64,000 nt of DNA from NCBI RefSeq assembly GCF_014863545.1, contig NZ_CP062260.1, positions 6,101,501 through 6,165,500 of the forward strand, in the 5' to 3' direction. The position numbers and the translations under genes are program-made. Source of the DNA: Paenibacillus sp. JNUCC32 (lineage in GTDB: Bacteria > Bacillota > Bacilli > Paenibacillales > Paenibacillaceae). Below, piece by piece: positions 51,903 to 60,806 of this stretch. The notes under the pieces were generated by a model. The model was given only the letters and a program-made list of their open reading frames with translations. It ran no database searches and was not told where the DNA came from. Each line of letters begins with the position of its first letter. The stretch's first letter is position 1.

Positions 51903-52598
51903 ATGAAAAATTATAGTGAAACCCTCCGTATTATCGTGAAAAAAATGGTTGTGCTCTTATCCTGCATGTTTATGGTCATCATGGCTTGGGAGGGACAGCA
52001 GATCGATGCTTCCGTTGTTGGCGGTCCGATCCCTCAAGAATCGATACGGCTTCGCATTCTCGCGAATTCAGATAACCCGTCCGATCAGCTCGTCAAAAGA
52101 GAGATTCGAGACGCGGTCGTTGAGCAAATGCAGATGTGGGTCCTGGAGCTGGAGAACCCGCAAAGCCTGGAAGACGCCAAAGCATTAACCCGGCAGCATC
52201 TTCCGGAAATCCGCCAGCTGGTGGGTGAAGAGCTGAGAAAAAGAGGGATCACCTACAATTACCATGTAGAGCTTGGCGTCGTGCCGTTCCCGACCAAATT
52301 GTACGGGGGCACGGTGTATCCGGCGGGCGATTACGATGCGCTGCGGATTACGTTAGGCGAAGGTCAAGGACAAAACTGGTGGTGCGTCCTGTTCCCGCCG
52401 CTGTGCTTCATCGACGGCGGCAGCGGGGATGCGGCAGCTCAGCCTGTCGAGAAGGGGATCCAAACGGTGTCCGCCGATGCGGGCGACGCTTCTCCGGAGG
52501 AAGCGCCGAAGAAGGCAAGCGAAAGCGAGCCGGAGGTCCGCTTCTTCCTGTGGGATATGTTCCTGGGCCTCTGGAATTGGGTGGCGAGCTTATTCTAG
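51903..52598 (+). CDS. spoIIR: Stage II sporulation protein R
   Basis: A 231-residue secreted signalling protein that, in B. subtilis, is made in the forespore and triggers pro-sigma-E processing by SpoIIGA in the mother cell. A signal-anchor helix spans residues 12-30. Core family motifs are present: SIRLRILANSDNPSDQ, the FPTKLYGG stretch, YPAGDYDALRITLGEG and NWWCVLFPPLCF. The C-terminus has an acidic, Ala-rich linker followed by a hydrophobic end (WDMFLGLWNWVASLF). TTG 51894 is an alternative start. It marks the organism as an endospore former. Confidence 0.95.
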   Translation: MKNYSETLRIIVKKMVVLLSCMFMVIMAWEGQQIDASVVGGPIPQESIRLRILANSDNPSDQLVKREIRDAVVEQMQMWVLELENPQSLEDAKALTRQHLPEIRQLVGEELRKRGITYNYHVELGVVPFPTKLYGGTVYPAGDYDALRITLGEGQGQNWWCVLFPPLCFIDGGSGDAAAQPVEKGIQTVSADAGDASPEEAPKKASESEPEVRFFLWDMFLGLWNWVASLF

Positions 52599-52612
52599 GA
52601 TGATCCCGCGTA

Positions 52613-52640
52613 TTGATTTCCAATACGGACAGGGTATGAT
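52613..52640 (+). promoter_or_regulatory. Promoter of the structured leader and ywlC
   Basis: TTGATT (52613-52618) and TATGAT (52635-52640) are 16 bp apart, starting 15 bp after the spoIIR stop codon. Transcription would begin near 52647. Confidence 0.55.
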
Positions 52641-52646
52641 AAACTT

Positions 52647-52919
52647 GGATGAAGAAGTACGTGTTCAAAAAGGTGGATTTTCAGCACCGAGAAGGTTGGA
52701 TGAAGCTAGGGACTGAGGAGTGGAGCGTACGTTTTGGGTACGTGAGCACCGGAAGGCCCGGCTGAATTCAAGATTCGATGCCGAGCTGCTTCTTGATTCG
52801 CTTCGTGATCAAAAGCGGACTTTTTGAACAACCTCTAGAAGAGTGCTTTCTCTTTGGCGCGACCGGTTTCCATGGGAACCGGCACGGGACTGAAGAACGA
52901 GAAGCGCTTTTTCTTTTGG
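52647..52919 (+). ncRNA. Candidate structured leader RNA upstream of ywlC
   Basis: The 270-base untranslated stretch folds into a series of local hairpins: CGTAC/GTACG (52726-52742), CCGG/CCGG (52749-52760), TCAAGA/TCTTGA (52768-52796) and CGCTT/AAGCG (52799-52817, followed by GACTTTTT). A compound hairpin closes the series, with AGTGCTTTCTC pairing to GAGAAGCGCT around an inner CCGGTTTCC/GGGAACCGG stem (52842-52911), ending TTTTTCTTTT. The sequence TTGGATGAAG is repeated at 52645 and 52696. The ending looks like an intrinsic terminator 60 bases before ywlC, so the leader could be an attenuator. It matches no class I can recall. Confidence 0.4.
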
Positions 52920-52980
52920 AGAATAGGCAAAACGCGTTTGGATGTTTATATATTTCATATACAGAAAGCTTGGGATAGGT

Positions 52981-54159
52981 ATGGAACAGAACGGGAATGA
53001 CAAGGAACGCAACCTGCAGCGGGAACAAGGCTCCCGGAATGCTGCATCGAAACCAACCAAAGTGTGGCACGTCTTAAGCTCCCTCTCCAACGAGAGCCTC
53101 GGGTCCGAGAAGGAAGCGAAGCAGGCGCTGCACGAAGCAGGACAGGTGCTTGCACAGGGCGGTACGGTGGCTTTTCCGACGGAAACGGTGTACGGACTTG
53201 GTGCTGACGCCGGCAATACGGAGGCGGTCGAGCGCATCTTCGCCGCCAAGGGTCGGCCATCGGACAATCCGTTGATCGTACACATCTCGGAGCTGGCTCA
53301 GCTTGACGGCTTGGTCCAGCGGGTGAACGAGACGGAACGGGCGCTGATGGCGTCGTTCTGGCCCGGACCGCTGTCGCTGGTGCTGCCCGTGAAACCGGGC
53401 GCCGTATCGCCTCGCGTGACGGCCGGACTCGATACGGTTGCCGTCCGGATGCCGGATCACCCTGTGGCTCTGGCTCTGATCAGCGCCGCCGGTTGTCCGC
53501 TCGCCGCACCGAGCGCAAACCGTTCCGGCCGGCCAAGCCCGACGCTGGCCAGCCATGTGCTGGAGGACCTGGCGGGGGCGATCGACGGCGTGCTCGACGG
53601 CGGCCCGGCCGGGGTGGGCGTCGAGTCGACGGTGGTGCAGGTCGGCGAAGATGGTGCCGTCACGGTGCTCCGCCCGGGCGGCGTCACGGCCGAGCAGCTT
53701 GCCGCGGTGGCGGCAAGCGTGCGCCAGGACCCGGCGCTGCAGCGCGCCGCCGGGGAGGCGGAGAGCCCGGCGCCGCGCTCGCCGGGCATGAAGTACACGC
53801 ACTACGCACCGAAGGGTGCGATGTGCGTGGTGCAGGGCCCGCGTGCCGACGCGGTGTCGGCACGCATCGCGGCCGAGCTCGAGGCGGCGGCCCGGCGCGG
53901 GGAGGTGACCGGCGTGCTGTCGTTCGACGAGCACATCGGTCGCTACCGCGCGGACGTTGCCGTCTCGCTCGGCAGCCTGGCCGCGCCGGAGGAAGCGGCC
54001 CGCCGGCTGTACGCCGGCCTGCGCCGCTTCGATGAAGAAGGCGCGACTTTCATCCTGGCCGAAGCGTGCCCGGAGCAGGGGCTTGGCGCAGCCGTCATGA
54101 ACCGGCTGCTGAAGGCCGCGGGACATCACATCGTCCACGTCAATGAAGAGGTCGATTGA
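52981..54159 (+). CDS. ywlC: Threonylcarbamoyl-AMP synthase (TsaC/Sua5, YwlC)
   Basis: A 392-residue Sua5-type enzyme that makes threonylcarbamoyl-AMP for the t6A modification of ANN-reading tRNAs. The YrdC domain (residues about 45-235) includes GGTVAFPTETVYGLGADA, KGRPSDNPLIVHI and PLAAPSANRSGRPSPT; a linker with SPGMKYTHYAPKG and a C-terminal Sua5 domain (residues 270-385) follow. The ATG at 52981 has a weak ribosome site; an earlier frame start at 52942 and a later start are possible. The DNA from about 53480 to 54060 is visibly richer in GC than its surroundings. Confidence 0.93.
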   Translation: MEQNGNDKERNLQREQGSRNAASKPTKVWHVLSSLSNESLGSEKEAKQALHEAGQVLAQGGTVAFPTETVYGLGADAGNTEAVERIFAAKGRPSDNPLIVHISELAQLDGLVQRVNETERALMASFWPGPLSLVLPVKPGAVSPRVTAGLDTVAVRMPDHPVALALISAAGCPLAAPSANRSGRPSPTLASHVLEDLAGAIDGVLDGGPAGVGVESTVVQVGEDGAVTVLRPGGVTAEQLAAVAASVRQDPALQRAAGEAESPAPRSPGMKYTHYAPKGAMCVVQGPRADAVSARIAAELEAAARRGEVTGVLSFDEHIGRYRADVAVSLGSLAAPEEAARRLYAGLRRFDEEGATFILAEACPEQGLGAAVMNRLLKAAGHHIVHVNEEVD

Positions 54160-54228
54160 ACGGTTTTAGCATGATTTCCCCCTTGTCCGCATATGGTGTA
54201 CAAGACCATGGGACTTGGGGGAATGGGG

Positions 54229-54792
54229 ATGTTGGAGGCGTCTGTCCAATCGGGACAGCTTGCGGCGATTCTGCTGATGGCGGTTGCACTCGGGCTAGAC
54301 GCATTTTCGCTTGGCATCGGAGTCGGAATGAGAGGCGGCATGCGCTTAGGCCATATGCTGGGCATCAGCTTCATGATCGCATTGTTTCACATGCTAATGC
54401 CGCTGGCGGGCTTGTTTGCCGGCCGCTATGTAGGTATGCTGCTGGGTCACGTCACAGGGCTTGCAGCCGGCGGGCTGCTCCTCCTGCTGGGCGGGCATAT
54501 GCTGTATAATGCTTGGCGGGGCGGGGAAGGTCAGCGCATTCATCCTACCGCGTTCTTGGGCATGCTGCTGTTTTCGCTCAGCGTCAGCATCGACTCCTTC
54601 TCGGTAGGCGTTTCGCTCGGGATGTTCGTGGATGATGTGCTGCTGATCGTGATCTCCTTCGGTGTCGTGGGCGGTTTGCTGTCCATTCTCGGCCTGCTGC
54701 TCGGCCGTCAGGTGAGCAACAAGCTGGGAGAGTACGGCGAAATGCTGGGCGGACTGATTTTGATCATCTTTGGCGTGATGTTTATCTTTTGA
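54229..54792 (+). CDS. mntP: Manganese efflux pump MntP
   Basis: A 187-residue, six-helix membrane protein. The two inverted-repeat motifs with metal-binding aspartates are present as ALGLDAFSLGIGVG and SVSIDSFSVGVSLG, and glycine-rich helices (AAGGLLLLLGGHMLYNA) fit the family. It protects against excess Mn2+ by export. The frame opens at 54193; TTGGGGGAATGGGG before ATG 54229 suggests the shorter form. It follows ywlC by about 70 bp; the gap is too short to hold an Mn2+ riboswitch, unlike many mntP genes. Confidence 0.92.
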   Translation: MLEASVQSGQLAAILLMAVALGLDAFSLGIGVGMRGGMRLGHMLGISFMIALFHMLMPLAGLFAGRYVGMLLGHVTGLAAGGLLLLLGGHMLYNAWRGGEGQRIHPTAFLGMLLFSLSVSIDSFSVGVSLGMFVDDVLLIVISFGVVGGLLSILGLLLGRQVSNKLGEYGEMLGGLILIIFGVMFIF

Positions 54793-54847
54793 TGCAATAT
54801 TTGTTACAATAATCCCAAAACAACCTACAACGGGGAGGTACGGGACC

Positions 54848-55435
54848 GTGAAAAATATATTGTTTGTCTGCACGGGGAATACGTGCCGCAGCCCAATGGC
54901 GGAAGGGATGCTGCGCAAGCTCGCCAAACAGCGGGGCATTCCCCTGGAAACGCAATCCGCCGGCGTCTCGGCCGTGGACGGCATGCCGGTATCCCGTCAT
55001 GCGGAATCGATACTGCGGGACCAGGATATTCAAGATCGTTTGGTATCTAAGCCGCTGACCGCGAATCTGGTGGAATGGGCAGACCTGATTCTGACGCTGA
55101 CCCAGTCGCATAAGCAGTATGCGATTCGGCAGTTCCCGCATGCGGCCGACAAGATGCACACGCTGAAGGAGTTTGTGGAGGATGACCGGCGGGTGCTGGA
55201 TGATCTGCGGGAGCAGGACAGCCTGTACGCGACGCTTGAGCTGGCCAGATCGCTGGGCCGCGATGTCAGCGACCGCGACCGGGAGCGTCTGATCGAGCTG
55301 CGCCAGCGCATTCCGAGCTTCGATATCTCCGATCCTTTCGGTGGCTCGCGGGAGGAATACGAGGCGACGGCGGCGGAGATTCGAACGGCGCTCTTCCGCC
55401 TGCTGGACAAGCTGGAAGCGGATCAGCATAAATAG
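54848..55435 (+). CDS. ywlE: Protein-arginine phosphatase YwlE
   Basis: A 195-residue member of the low-molecular-weight phosphatase family. The P-loop reads FVCTGNTCRSPMAEG: the Thr after Asn (where tyrosine phosphatases have Ile/Val/Leu) is the residue linked to phospho-arginine preference. The product would oppose the McsB arginine kinase and its Clp-directed tagging. It is about 45 residues longer than B. subtilis YwlE, mainly through an insert around residues 105-150 and a C-terminal helix. GTG at 54848 follows GGGAGG. Confidence 0.92.
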   Translation: MKNILFVCTGNTCRSPMAEGMLRKLAKQRGIPLETQSAGVSAVDGMPVSRHAESILRDQDIQDRLVSKPLTANLVEWADLILTLTQSHKQYAIRQFPHAADKMHTLKEFVEDDRRVLDDLREQDSLYATLELARSLGRDVSDRDRERLIELRQRIPSFDISDPFGGSREEYEATAAEIRTALFRLLDKLEADQHK

Positions 55436-55618
55436 GATCGGCTTCGACGGAAGCGAAGAGTAAATCTGGATCCGGGCTCAATCTGGCTAAAAAAGCCGCT
55501 TGCCTTTCGCAGGGTATTGCTTTAAGATGAAGGTGAAAAACATGAATCCGATGTAACTGGCGACGAAGTGGATGAAACCACGATGGAGCATCGGAATATA
55601 CGGCCGGTCGCCTGGGCA

Positions 55619-55662
55619 AAGAGCATTTGGAGCACAATACGTGCGCCGACTGCTCTTTTTTC
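55619..55662 (+). terminator. Terminator between ywlE and rpiB
   Basis: AGAGCA/TGCTCT with an inner GCAC/GTGC stem is followed by TTTTTTCG. The rest of the 300-base gap (55436-55738) holds nothing I can assign; a ten-codon frame and a longer open frame on the minus strand look accidental. Confidence 0.65.
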
Positions 55663-55738
55663 GTCTTTTGCGTGGAGTTTGGGTTATAATGAAACAAGCT
55701 AAAACGCAAAAGCGAACATTCGAGGGGGTTTTTCATAG

Positions 55739-56203
55739 ATGAAAATTGCATTGGGTACCGATCATGCCGGCATTCGTCTGAAAGAGGAGATCGTGGAGGT
55801 CATTCGGGGTCTTGGACACGAGGTGGAGGATCTTGGCTGCGGCTGTTCCGATTCCGTGGATTATCCCGATTACGCGCTTCCGGTGTGCGAGAAGGTGGTC
55901 TCGGGTGAAGCGGATCGGGGCATTCTGATCTGCGGAACGGGAATCGGCATGAGCATTGCCGCCAACAAGGTGCCGGGCATCCGTTGCGCGCTGACGCATG
56001 ATGTATTTTCGGCCAAAGCCACGCGTGAGCATAATGACAGCAACGTGATTGCGCTGGGCGAGCGCGTCGTCGGCCCCGGGCTTGCTGCCGAGATCGTCAG
56101 CGCATGGCTGACAACGGATTTCAGCCAGGGCGAACGCCATGTCGGCCGCGTGAACAAGATCAAGGCCATCGAGGAGCGTTACCTGAAGAGCGAATCGCGA
56201 TAG
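55739..56203 (+). CDS. rpiB: Ribose-5-phosphate isomerase B
   Basis: A 154-residue RpiB/LacAB-family isomerase that interconverts ribose-5-phosphate and ribulose-5-phosphate in the pentose phosphate pathway. MKIALGTDHAGIRLKEEI is the N-terminal signature; DYPDYALPVCEKV, GILICGTGIGMSIAANKVPGI (active cysteine in ICGTG) and SREHND-type ATREHNDSNVIALG are all present. The ATG follows GAGGGGG. It is followed 80 bp later by ywlG, the standard order in Bacilli. Confidence 0.96.
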   Translation: MKIALGTDHAGIRLKEEIVEVIRGLGHEVEDLGCGCSDSVDYPDYALPVCEKVVSGEADRGILICGTGIGMSIAANKVPGIRCALTHDVFSAKATREHNDSNVIALGERVVGPGLAAEIVSAWLTTDFSQGERHVGRVNKIKAIEERYLKSESR

Positions 56204-56283
56204 GTCAACGCGTAAGCTGCTGCGGTTATTGCGTATGGAATGAAGCATCTTCTGTGAAAAAAATTCATCGGGAGGACTGTGAC

Positions 56284-56868
56284 ATGACGGATATCTCCAA
56301 GGTTTCCTTGAGCGAACAGACGGCGCGGATCGTCCGCGAGCTGGCCGAAGCGGCAGCCTTAGGACCGGGCAAGGTGCTGGTCATCGGAGCCAGCACCAGT
56401 GAAGTGGTCGGACGCCGGATCGGCACGGGCGGCGCTCTTGAAACGGCGCAGCAGCTTCTTCAGGGCATTGCCGAGGTTCAAGCGGAATTCGGCTTCGCTG
56501 TAGCCTATCAATGCTGTGAGCATTTGAACCGGGCGCTAGTCATGGAGCGGGGACTGCTTGAAGAGCTGCGCCTGACGGAAGTGGCGGCTGTACCGATTCC
56601 GGGGGCGGGAGGCTCCATGGCCTCGGCGGCGTATCGGAGTATGAAGGAGCCCTGCCTTGCGGAATCCATTGAGGCCCATGCGGGTGTCGATATCGGCGAG
56701 ACGCTGATCGGCATGCATTTGCGAAGAGTGGCGGTTCCGTTCAGGCCGAGCGAGCGTTATATCGGCGATGCGCGCGTAACGGCGGCTTACACCCGGCCGA
56801 AGCTGATCGGCGGAGAACGTGCCGTGTACCGGCTTGAGCAGCGGGATGATTCCACGCTGTGCGATTGA
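56284..56868 (+). CDS. ywlG: UPF0340/TIGR01440 family protein YwlG
   Basis: A 194-residue conserved protein of unknown function found beside rpiB and glyA in many Firmicutes. The sequence VLVIGASTSEVVGRRIGTGG, YQCCEHLNRALVME and GSMASAAYR...GVDIGETLIGMHL are highly typical. The frame opens at 56104, but GGGAGG before ATG 56284 sets the start. No catalytic function is established to my knowledge. The fold is mixed alpha/beta and cytoplasmic. Confidence 0.92.
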   Translation: MTDISKVSLSEQTARIVRELAEAAALGPGKVLVIGASTSEVVGRRIGTGGALETAQQLLQGIAEVQAEFGFAVAYQCCEHLNRALVMERGLLEELRLTEVAAVPIPGAGGSMASAAYRSMKEPCLAESIEAHAGVDIGETLIGMHLRRVAVPFRPSERYIGDARVTAAYTRPKLIGGERAVYRLEQRDDSTLCD

Positions 56869-56958
56869 TTCGAATGAGAGCCCGCTTTAGTCATTAGGTA
56901 AACTTGTAGTCTTGACTTGGCAAGAGAAAATAACGATTGATTATGGGAGGATATGAAC

Positions 56959-58209
56959 ATGATGGAACATTTGCGGAAGAATGACCCGGCTGTATTGGAA
57001 GCGATGGATTTGGAACTGAAGCGTCAACGCAGCAACATTGAGCTGATTGCCTCCGAGAACATCGTCAGCGAAGCGGTTATGGAAGCCATGGGGACGGTGC
57101 TGACGAATAAATATGCGGAAGGCTACCCTGGCAAGCGTTATTACGGCGGCTGTGAGCGAGTGGATATCGTGGAGGATATCGCCCGTGACCGCGCGAAGGA
57201 ATTGTTCGGTGCCGAGCATGCCAACGTTCAGCCGCACTCCGGCGCCCAAGCGAACATGGCGGTGTATTTGGCTGCGCTCAAGCCTGGAGATACCGTGCTC
57301 GGCATGAACCTGGCCCACGGCGGCCATTTGACTCACGGAAGCCCGGTTAACGCGTCCGGCCTTCTGTACAATTTCGTTGCATACGGCGTGCAGGAAGACA
57401 CGTTCCTTATCGATTACGACGAAGTCCGCAAAGCGGCTTTCAAACACCGTCCTCGTCTGATCGTGGCGGGTGCAAGTGCATATCCTCGCATCATTGATTT
57501 CGAGAAGCTTGCTGCCATCGCGAACGACGTAGGCGCATTGTTCATGGTCGATATGGCTCATATTGCGGGTCTTGTTGCCGCGGGTCTTCACCCGAATCCG
57601 GTTCCGCATGCCCATTTCGTAACCACCACGACACACAAGACCCTTCGCGGACCTCGCGGCGGCATGATTCTGTGCAAGAAGGCATGGGCACAGGCGATCG
57701 ACAAAGCGGTGTTCCCAGGCTCCCAGGGCGGACCGCTCATGCATGTCATTGCTTCCAAGGCCGTTGCGCTTGGCGAAGCATTGGATCCGTCCTTCAAGAC
57801 GTATGCAGAGAACGTCGTGAAGAACGCGAAAGTGCTGGCTGACACCCTGATCGAGGAAGGCCTGAACATCGTTTCCGGCGGAACCGATAACCATCTGATG
57901 CTGGTCGATACCCGCAATCTGGACATCACCGGCAAAGACGCAGAGAAGGTGCTGGATTCCATCGGGATTACCGTCAACAAGAACGCCATCCCGTTTGATC
58001 CGACGAGCCCGTTTGTCACGAGCGGTATCCGTATCGGTACGCCGGCAGTAACCTCCCGCGGCATGGATGAGCAGGCGATGGTGAAAATCGCGAAGATTAT
58101 TGCCATGACCTTGAAGCAGCCTAAAGACGAAGCAACGCTGGAAAAAGCGGGCCGTTTGGTGGCTGAGCTTACGGATCAATATCCTCTCTATGCCGAAATG
58201 AAATATTAA
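56959..58209 (+). CDS. glyA: Serine hydroxymethyltransferase
   Basis: A 416-residue PLP enzyme that moves the serine hydroxymethyl group to tetrahydrofolate, yielding glycine and methylene-THF. The PLP-binding lysine is in [43 protein letters not shown] and [14 protein letters not shown] are all canonical. Several ATG codons cluster at the start (56953, 56959, 56962); GGGAGG spacing favours 56959. A strong terminator follows. No glycine or purine riboswitch is visible upstream. Confidence 0.97.
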   Translation: MMEHLRKNDPAVLEAMDLELKRQRSNIELIASENIVSEAVMEAMGTVLTNKYAEGYPGKRYYGGCERVDIVEDIARDRAKELFGAEHANVQPHSGAQANMAVYLAALKPGDTVLGMNLAHGGHLTHGSPVNASGLLYNFVAYGVQEDTFLIDYDEVRKAAFKHRPRLIVAGASAYPRIIDFEKLAAIANDVGALFMVDMAHIAGLVAAGLHPNPVPHAHFVTTTTHKTLRGPRGGMILCKKAWAQAIDKAVFPGSQGGPLMHVIASKAVALGEALDPSFKTYAENVVKNAKVLADTLIEEGLNIVSGGTDNHLMLVDTRNLDITGKDAEKVLDSIGITVNKNAIPFDPTSPFVTSGIRIGTPAVTSRGMDEQAMVKIAKIIAMTLKQPKDEATLEKAGRLVAELTDQYPLYAEMKY

Positions 58210-58241
58210 TCACAGTTTCGTCAGCATAAGAGGCCTATGAT

Positions 58242-58275
58242 AAGAGGACCCCACCTGAAGGTGGGGTCCTCTTTT
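58242..58275 (+). terminator. Terminator after glyA
   Basis: A 14-bp perfect stem (AAGAGGACCCCACC with GGTGGGGTCCTCTT, four-base loop) is followed by TT. The 160 bases beyond it (58280-58438) hold no gene I can recognise. Confidence 0.9.
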
Positions 58276-58438
58276 AGGAGCTGTCACATTCTGGCCAGAT
58301 TGCTATGCTCGCATGCTCCCGGTCGGGTCGCTTGGCGGTGAGGATCAATATAGGCGAAAATGGAAAACCTAGGTGCAGGGCTGACGAAGATCCGGTTATA
58401 AGGTCAAAACTCACGGAAATAAACATGACTCGTGCAGG

Positions 58439-58467
58439 TGTCAATTGACTAGAGGGAATGATATAAT
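58439..58467 (+). promoter_or_regulatory. Promoter of upp
   Basis: TATAAT (58462-58467) has an extended -10 (TGATATAAT); TGTCAA (58439-58444) lies 17 bp upstream as a weak -35. Confidence 0.6.
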
Positions 58468-58544
58468 AGACAGGATTTATGGAGCTCACAAGTATTTACG
58501 CCCATATTGAAATAACATTTGCATTCAAACCGGAGGGACCAGAC

Positions 58545-59174
58545 ATGGGAAAATTGGTGATTTGTGATCACCCGTTGATTCAACACAAACTTACATTTAT
58601 ACGCGATATGCGGACTAACACAAAAGACTTTCGCGAATTGGTAGACGAAGTCGCGACTTTGATGGCTTATGAAATTACGCGGGAGGTTCCTCTTGAATCG
58701 ATATCCGTGCAGACACCGGTAGCTGAAACCCAAGGGAAGGTCATTTCCGGCCGGATGCTCGGCCTCGTGCCGATCCTGCGTGCGGGTCTTGGCATGCTGG
58801 ACGGCGTGGTCAAGCTGCTTCCCGCTGCCAAGGTAGGGCATGTCGGATTGTTCCGCGACCCGGAAACGCTTCAGCCCGTGGAATATTATACGAAGCTTCC
58901 AACCGACGTGACAGAGCGGGAATTGATCGTCATCGATCCGATGCTGGCGACGGGCGGATCGGCCATCGCTGCAATCGACGTGCTGAAGAAGCGCGGCTGC
59001 ACCCAGATCAAGATGATGAATCTCGTGGCTGCGCCGGAAGGCGTAAAGGCCGTGCATGACGTCCATCCGGACGTGGATATTTACGTTGCTGCTCTGGATG
59101 AAGGGCTCAACGACCATGGCTACATCGTACCGGGCCTGGGTGATGCAGGAGATCGGCTGTACGGCACGAAATAA
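58545..59174 (+). CDS. upp: Uracil phosphoribosyltransferase
   Basis: A 209-residue enzyme of pyrimidine salvage (uracil plus PRPP gives UMP). The PRPP loop is [19 protein letters not shown] and the uracil-binding end is [17 protein letters not shown]. The frame opens at 58479, but GGAGGG seven bases before ATG 58545 and homology ([16 protein letters not shown]) set the start. It has its own promoter; wecB follows 68 bp later. Confidence 0.97.
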   Translation: MGKLVICDHPLIQHKLTFIRDMRTNTKDFRELVDEVATLMAYEITREVPLESISVQTPVAETQGKVISGRMLGLVPILRAGLGMLDGVVKLLPAAKVGHVGLFRDPETLQPVEYYTKLPTDVTERELIVIDPMLATGGSAIAAIDVLKKRGCTQIKMMNLVAAPEGVKAVHDVHPDVDIYVAALDEGLNDHGYIVPGLGDAGDRLYGTK

Positions 59175-59242
59175 GAGCCGAGCCAGTCATTCGTACGACT
59201 TGAATTGAAAAAACAAGCATGCAAAGAGGGGTAATTTCAAAC

Positions 59243-60400
59243 ATGTCAAAAGTGAAAGTGATGACGATATTTGGGGTCCGCCCCGAAGCGATCAAGATGG
59301 CGCCGCTTATTCTGGAGCTTCAGCGCCATCCGGAGCATATCGAATCGGTGGTTTGTGTAACTGCGCAGCATCGGCAAATGCTGGATCAGGTGCTTGACGT
59401 GTTCAAGATTGTTCCGGACTACGACTTGGACGTGATGAAAGACCGTCAGACGCTGAACGAGATCACCGTACGCGTTCTGGAGGGGCTTGAGCCTGTCCTG
59501 CGCGAGGCCAAGCCGGACATCGTGCTGGTGCACGGCGACACGCTGACAACGTTCCTGGCCAGCTATGCAGCCTTCCTGCAGCAGATTCAGGTCGGCCATG
59601 TAGAGGCCGGTCTTCGCACATGGAACAAGCTGAATCCTTATCCTGAAGAAATGAACCGTCAGCTGACCGGCGTGCTGGCCGATCTGCACTTTGCGCCGAC
59701 GGACTGGTCTGCCGAGAATCTCCGCAAGGAGAATAAGCCGGAATCCCGCATTTACGTGACGGGCAACACCGCTACGGACGTGTTCCAGTATACGGTTCGG
59801 GAAGGATATACCCATCCGGTTCTGGATTGGGCACAGGGCAAGCGCCTAATCCTGATGACGGCGCACCGCCGCGAATCCCAAGGGGAGCCGCACCGTCAGA
59901 TTTTTGAAGCGGTGAAGCGCATTGCCGACGAGTTCGAGGATATCGCCATCGTCTACCCTGTGCATCCGAGCCCTGCCGTCAAAGAGCCGGCTCACCGCAT
60001 TTTGGGGAACCACCCGCGCATCAAGCTGATTGAACCGCTGGATGTCGTGGATATGAACAATATTTACACCCGTACGCATTTCATCATTACGGATTCGGGC
60101 GGCATGCAAGAGGAGGCTCCGTCCTTCGGCGTGCCGACGCTGGTGCTTCGGGACACGACGGAACGTCCGGAGGGCATTGAGGCCGGAACCCTGGAGCTGG
60201 TAGGCACCCAGGAAGAGAATGTGTACGAACGCATTAAGGCTCTGCTGACCGATCAGGAGCTCTATGACAAGATGAGCAAAGCCGCTAATCCTTACGGGGA
60301 TGGACAAGCTTCCCAGCGAATTGTCAATGCGATTTTGCACCATTTTGGCATTCGAAAAGAGCGTCCTGAGGAATTTCACAGAATGTTCACAAAGGCATAG
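59243..60400 (+). CDS. wecB: UDP-N-acetylglucosamine 2-epimerase
   Basis: A 385-residue non-hydrolysing epimerase that makes UDP-ManNAc for teichoic acid linkage units or other wall glycans. The N-terminal FGVRPEAIKMAPLILEL, the segment VHGDTLTTFLASYAAFLQQI, GHVEAGLRTWNKLNPYPEE and the C-terminal DSGGMQEEAPSFGVPTLVLR with ERPEG are all conserved. The frame opens at 59219; ATG 59243 fits the AGAGGGG site. Its place between upp and the atp operon is common in Bacilli. The alternative name in Bacillus is mnaA. Confidence 0.95.
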   Translation: MSKVKVMTIFGVRPEAIKMAPLILELQRHPEHIESVVCVTAQHRQMLDQVLDVFKIVPDYDLDVMKDRQTLNEITVRVLEGLEPVLREAKPDIVLVHGDTLTTFLASYAAFLQQIQVGHVEAGLRTWNKLNPYPEEMNRQLTGVLADLHFAPTDWSAENLRKENKPESRIYVTGNTATDVFQYTVREGYTHPVLDWAQGKRLILMTAHRRESQGEPHRQIFEAVKRIADEFEDIAIVYPVHPSPAVKEPAHRILGNHPRIKLIEPLDVVDMNNIYTRTHFIITDSGGMQEEAPSFGVPTLVLRDTTERPEGIEAGTLELVGTQEENVYERIKALLTDQELYDKMSKAANPYGDGQASQRIVNAILHHFGIRKERPEEFHRMFTKA

Positions 60401-60455
60401 TTTACCGTATTCTGATTGGCAAGGGGACAGCATACAGTTGAACTGTACGGTTACC

Positions 60456-60497
60456 GCGGCGTTTTGCGCAATTTAGACTGCTCAAAACGCCGATTTT
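60456..60497 (+). terminator. Terminator after wecB
   Basis: CGGCGTTTTG pairs perfectly with CAAAACGCCG across a 16-base loop, followed by ATTTTA. A short palindrome (TACAGTTGAACTGTA) lies at 60433-60447. Confidence 0.75.
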
Positions 60498-60524
60498 ACA
60501 CGGGAAATCCATCAAATCGATTCA

Positions 60525-60554
60525 TTGACAAACTCTTGTTATATTCAGTAAAAT
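60525..60554 (+). promoter_or_regulatory. Promoter of the ATP synthase operon
   Basis: TTGACA (60525-60530) and TAAAAT (60549-60554) are 18 bp apart, 22 bp before the first gene. Confidence 0.65.
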
Positions 60555-60575
60555 GAGTTGGGATTAGAGGTTCAT

Positions 60576-60806
60576 ATGAAAAATCCGAAAAGTCAAGATA
60601 ACCCTTGGTTGATAGCGCTATACATTAGCGGGGCGGGCGGTTTGCTTGCCGCTTACATTCTCATCGGTTTTTTTACCGGGCGATGGCTCATGAATCAGTT
60701 GGACGGGCCCAGAGTGTGGCTTGCCATTGGTACGCTTTCGGGGCTCTTTGTAGGGATTTTGAATATCGCTCTTCTCATTAAAAAGTTTTTGGGGGCGCAG
60801 GCGTGA
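60576..60806 (+). CDS. atpZ: AtpZ/AtpI-type small membrane protein
   Basis: A 76-residue protein with two membrane helices (WLIALYISGAGGLLAAYILIGFFTGRW and VWLAIGTLSGLFVGILNIALLIKKF), the pattern of AtpZ-like proteins that lie before atpI. AtpZ and AtpI have been linked to Mg2+ supply for, or assembly of, F-type ATP synthase. The frame opens at TTG 60558, but GATTAGAGG before ATG 60576 is more natural. It overlaps atpI by four bases (GTGA). Confidence 0.82.
   Translation: MKNPKSQDNPWLIALYISGAGGLLAAYILIGFFTGRWLMNQLDGPRVWLAIGTLSGLFVGILNIALLIKKFLGAQA

Noticed and set aside
54160..54228. Possible Mn2+ (yybP-ykoY) riboswitch before mntP
   Set aside because: The gap is only about 70 bases and lacks the conserved loop sequences. 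The structured region before ywlC also lacks them as far as I can recall.
55436..55738. Small protein gene between ywlE and rpiB
   Set aside because: Short frames exist on both strands, but none has a ribosome site with a plausible length, and a terminator crosses the region.
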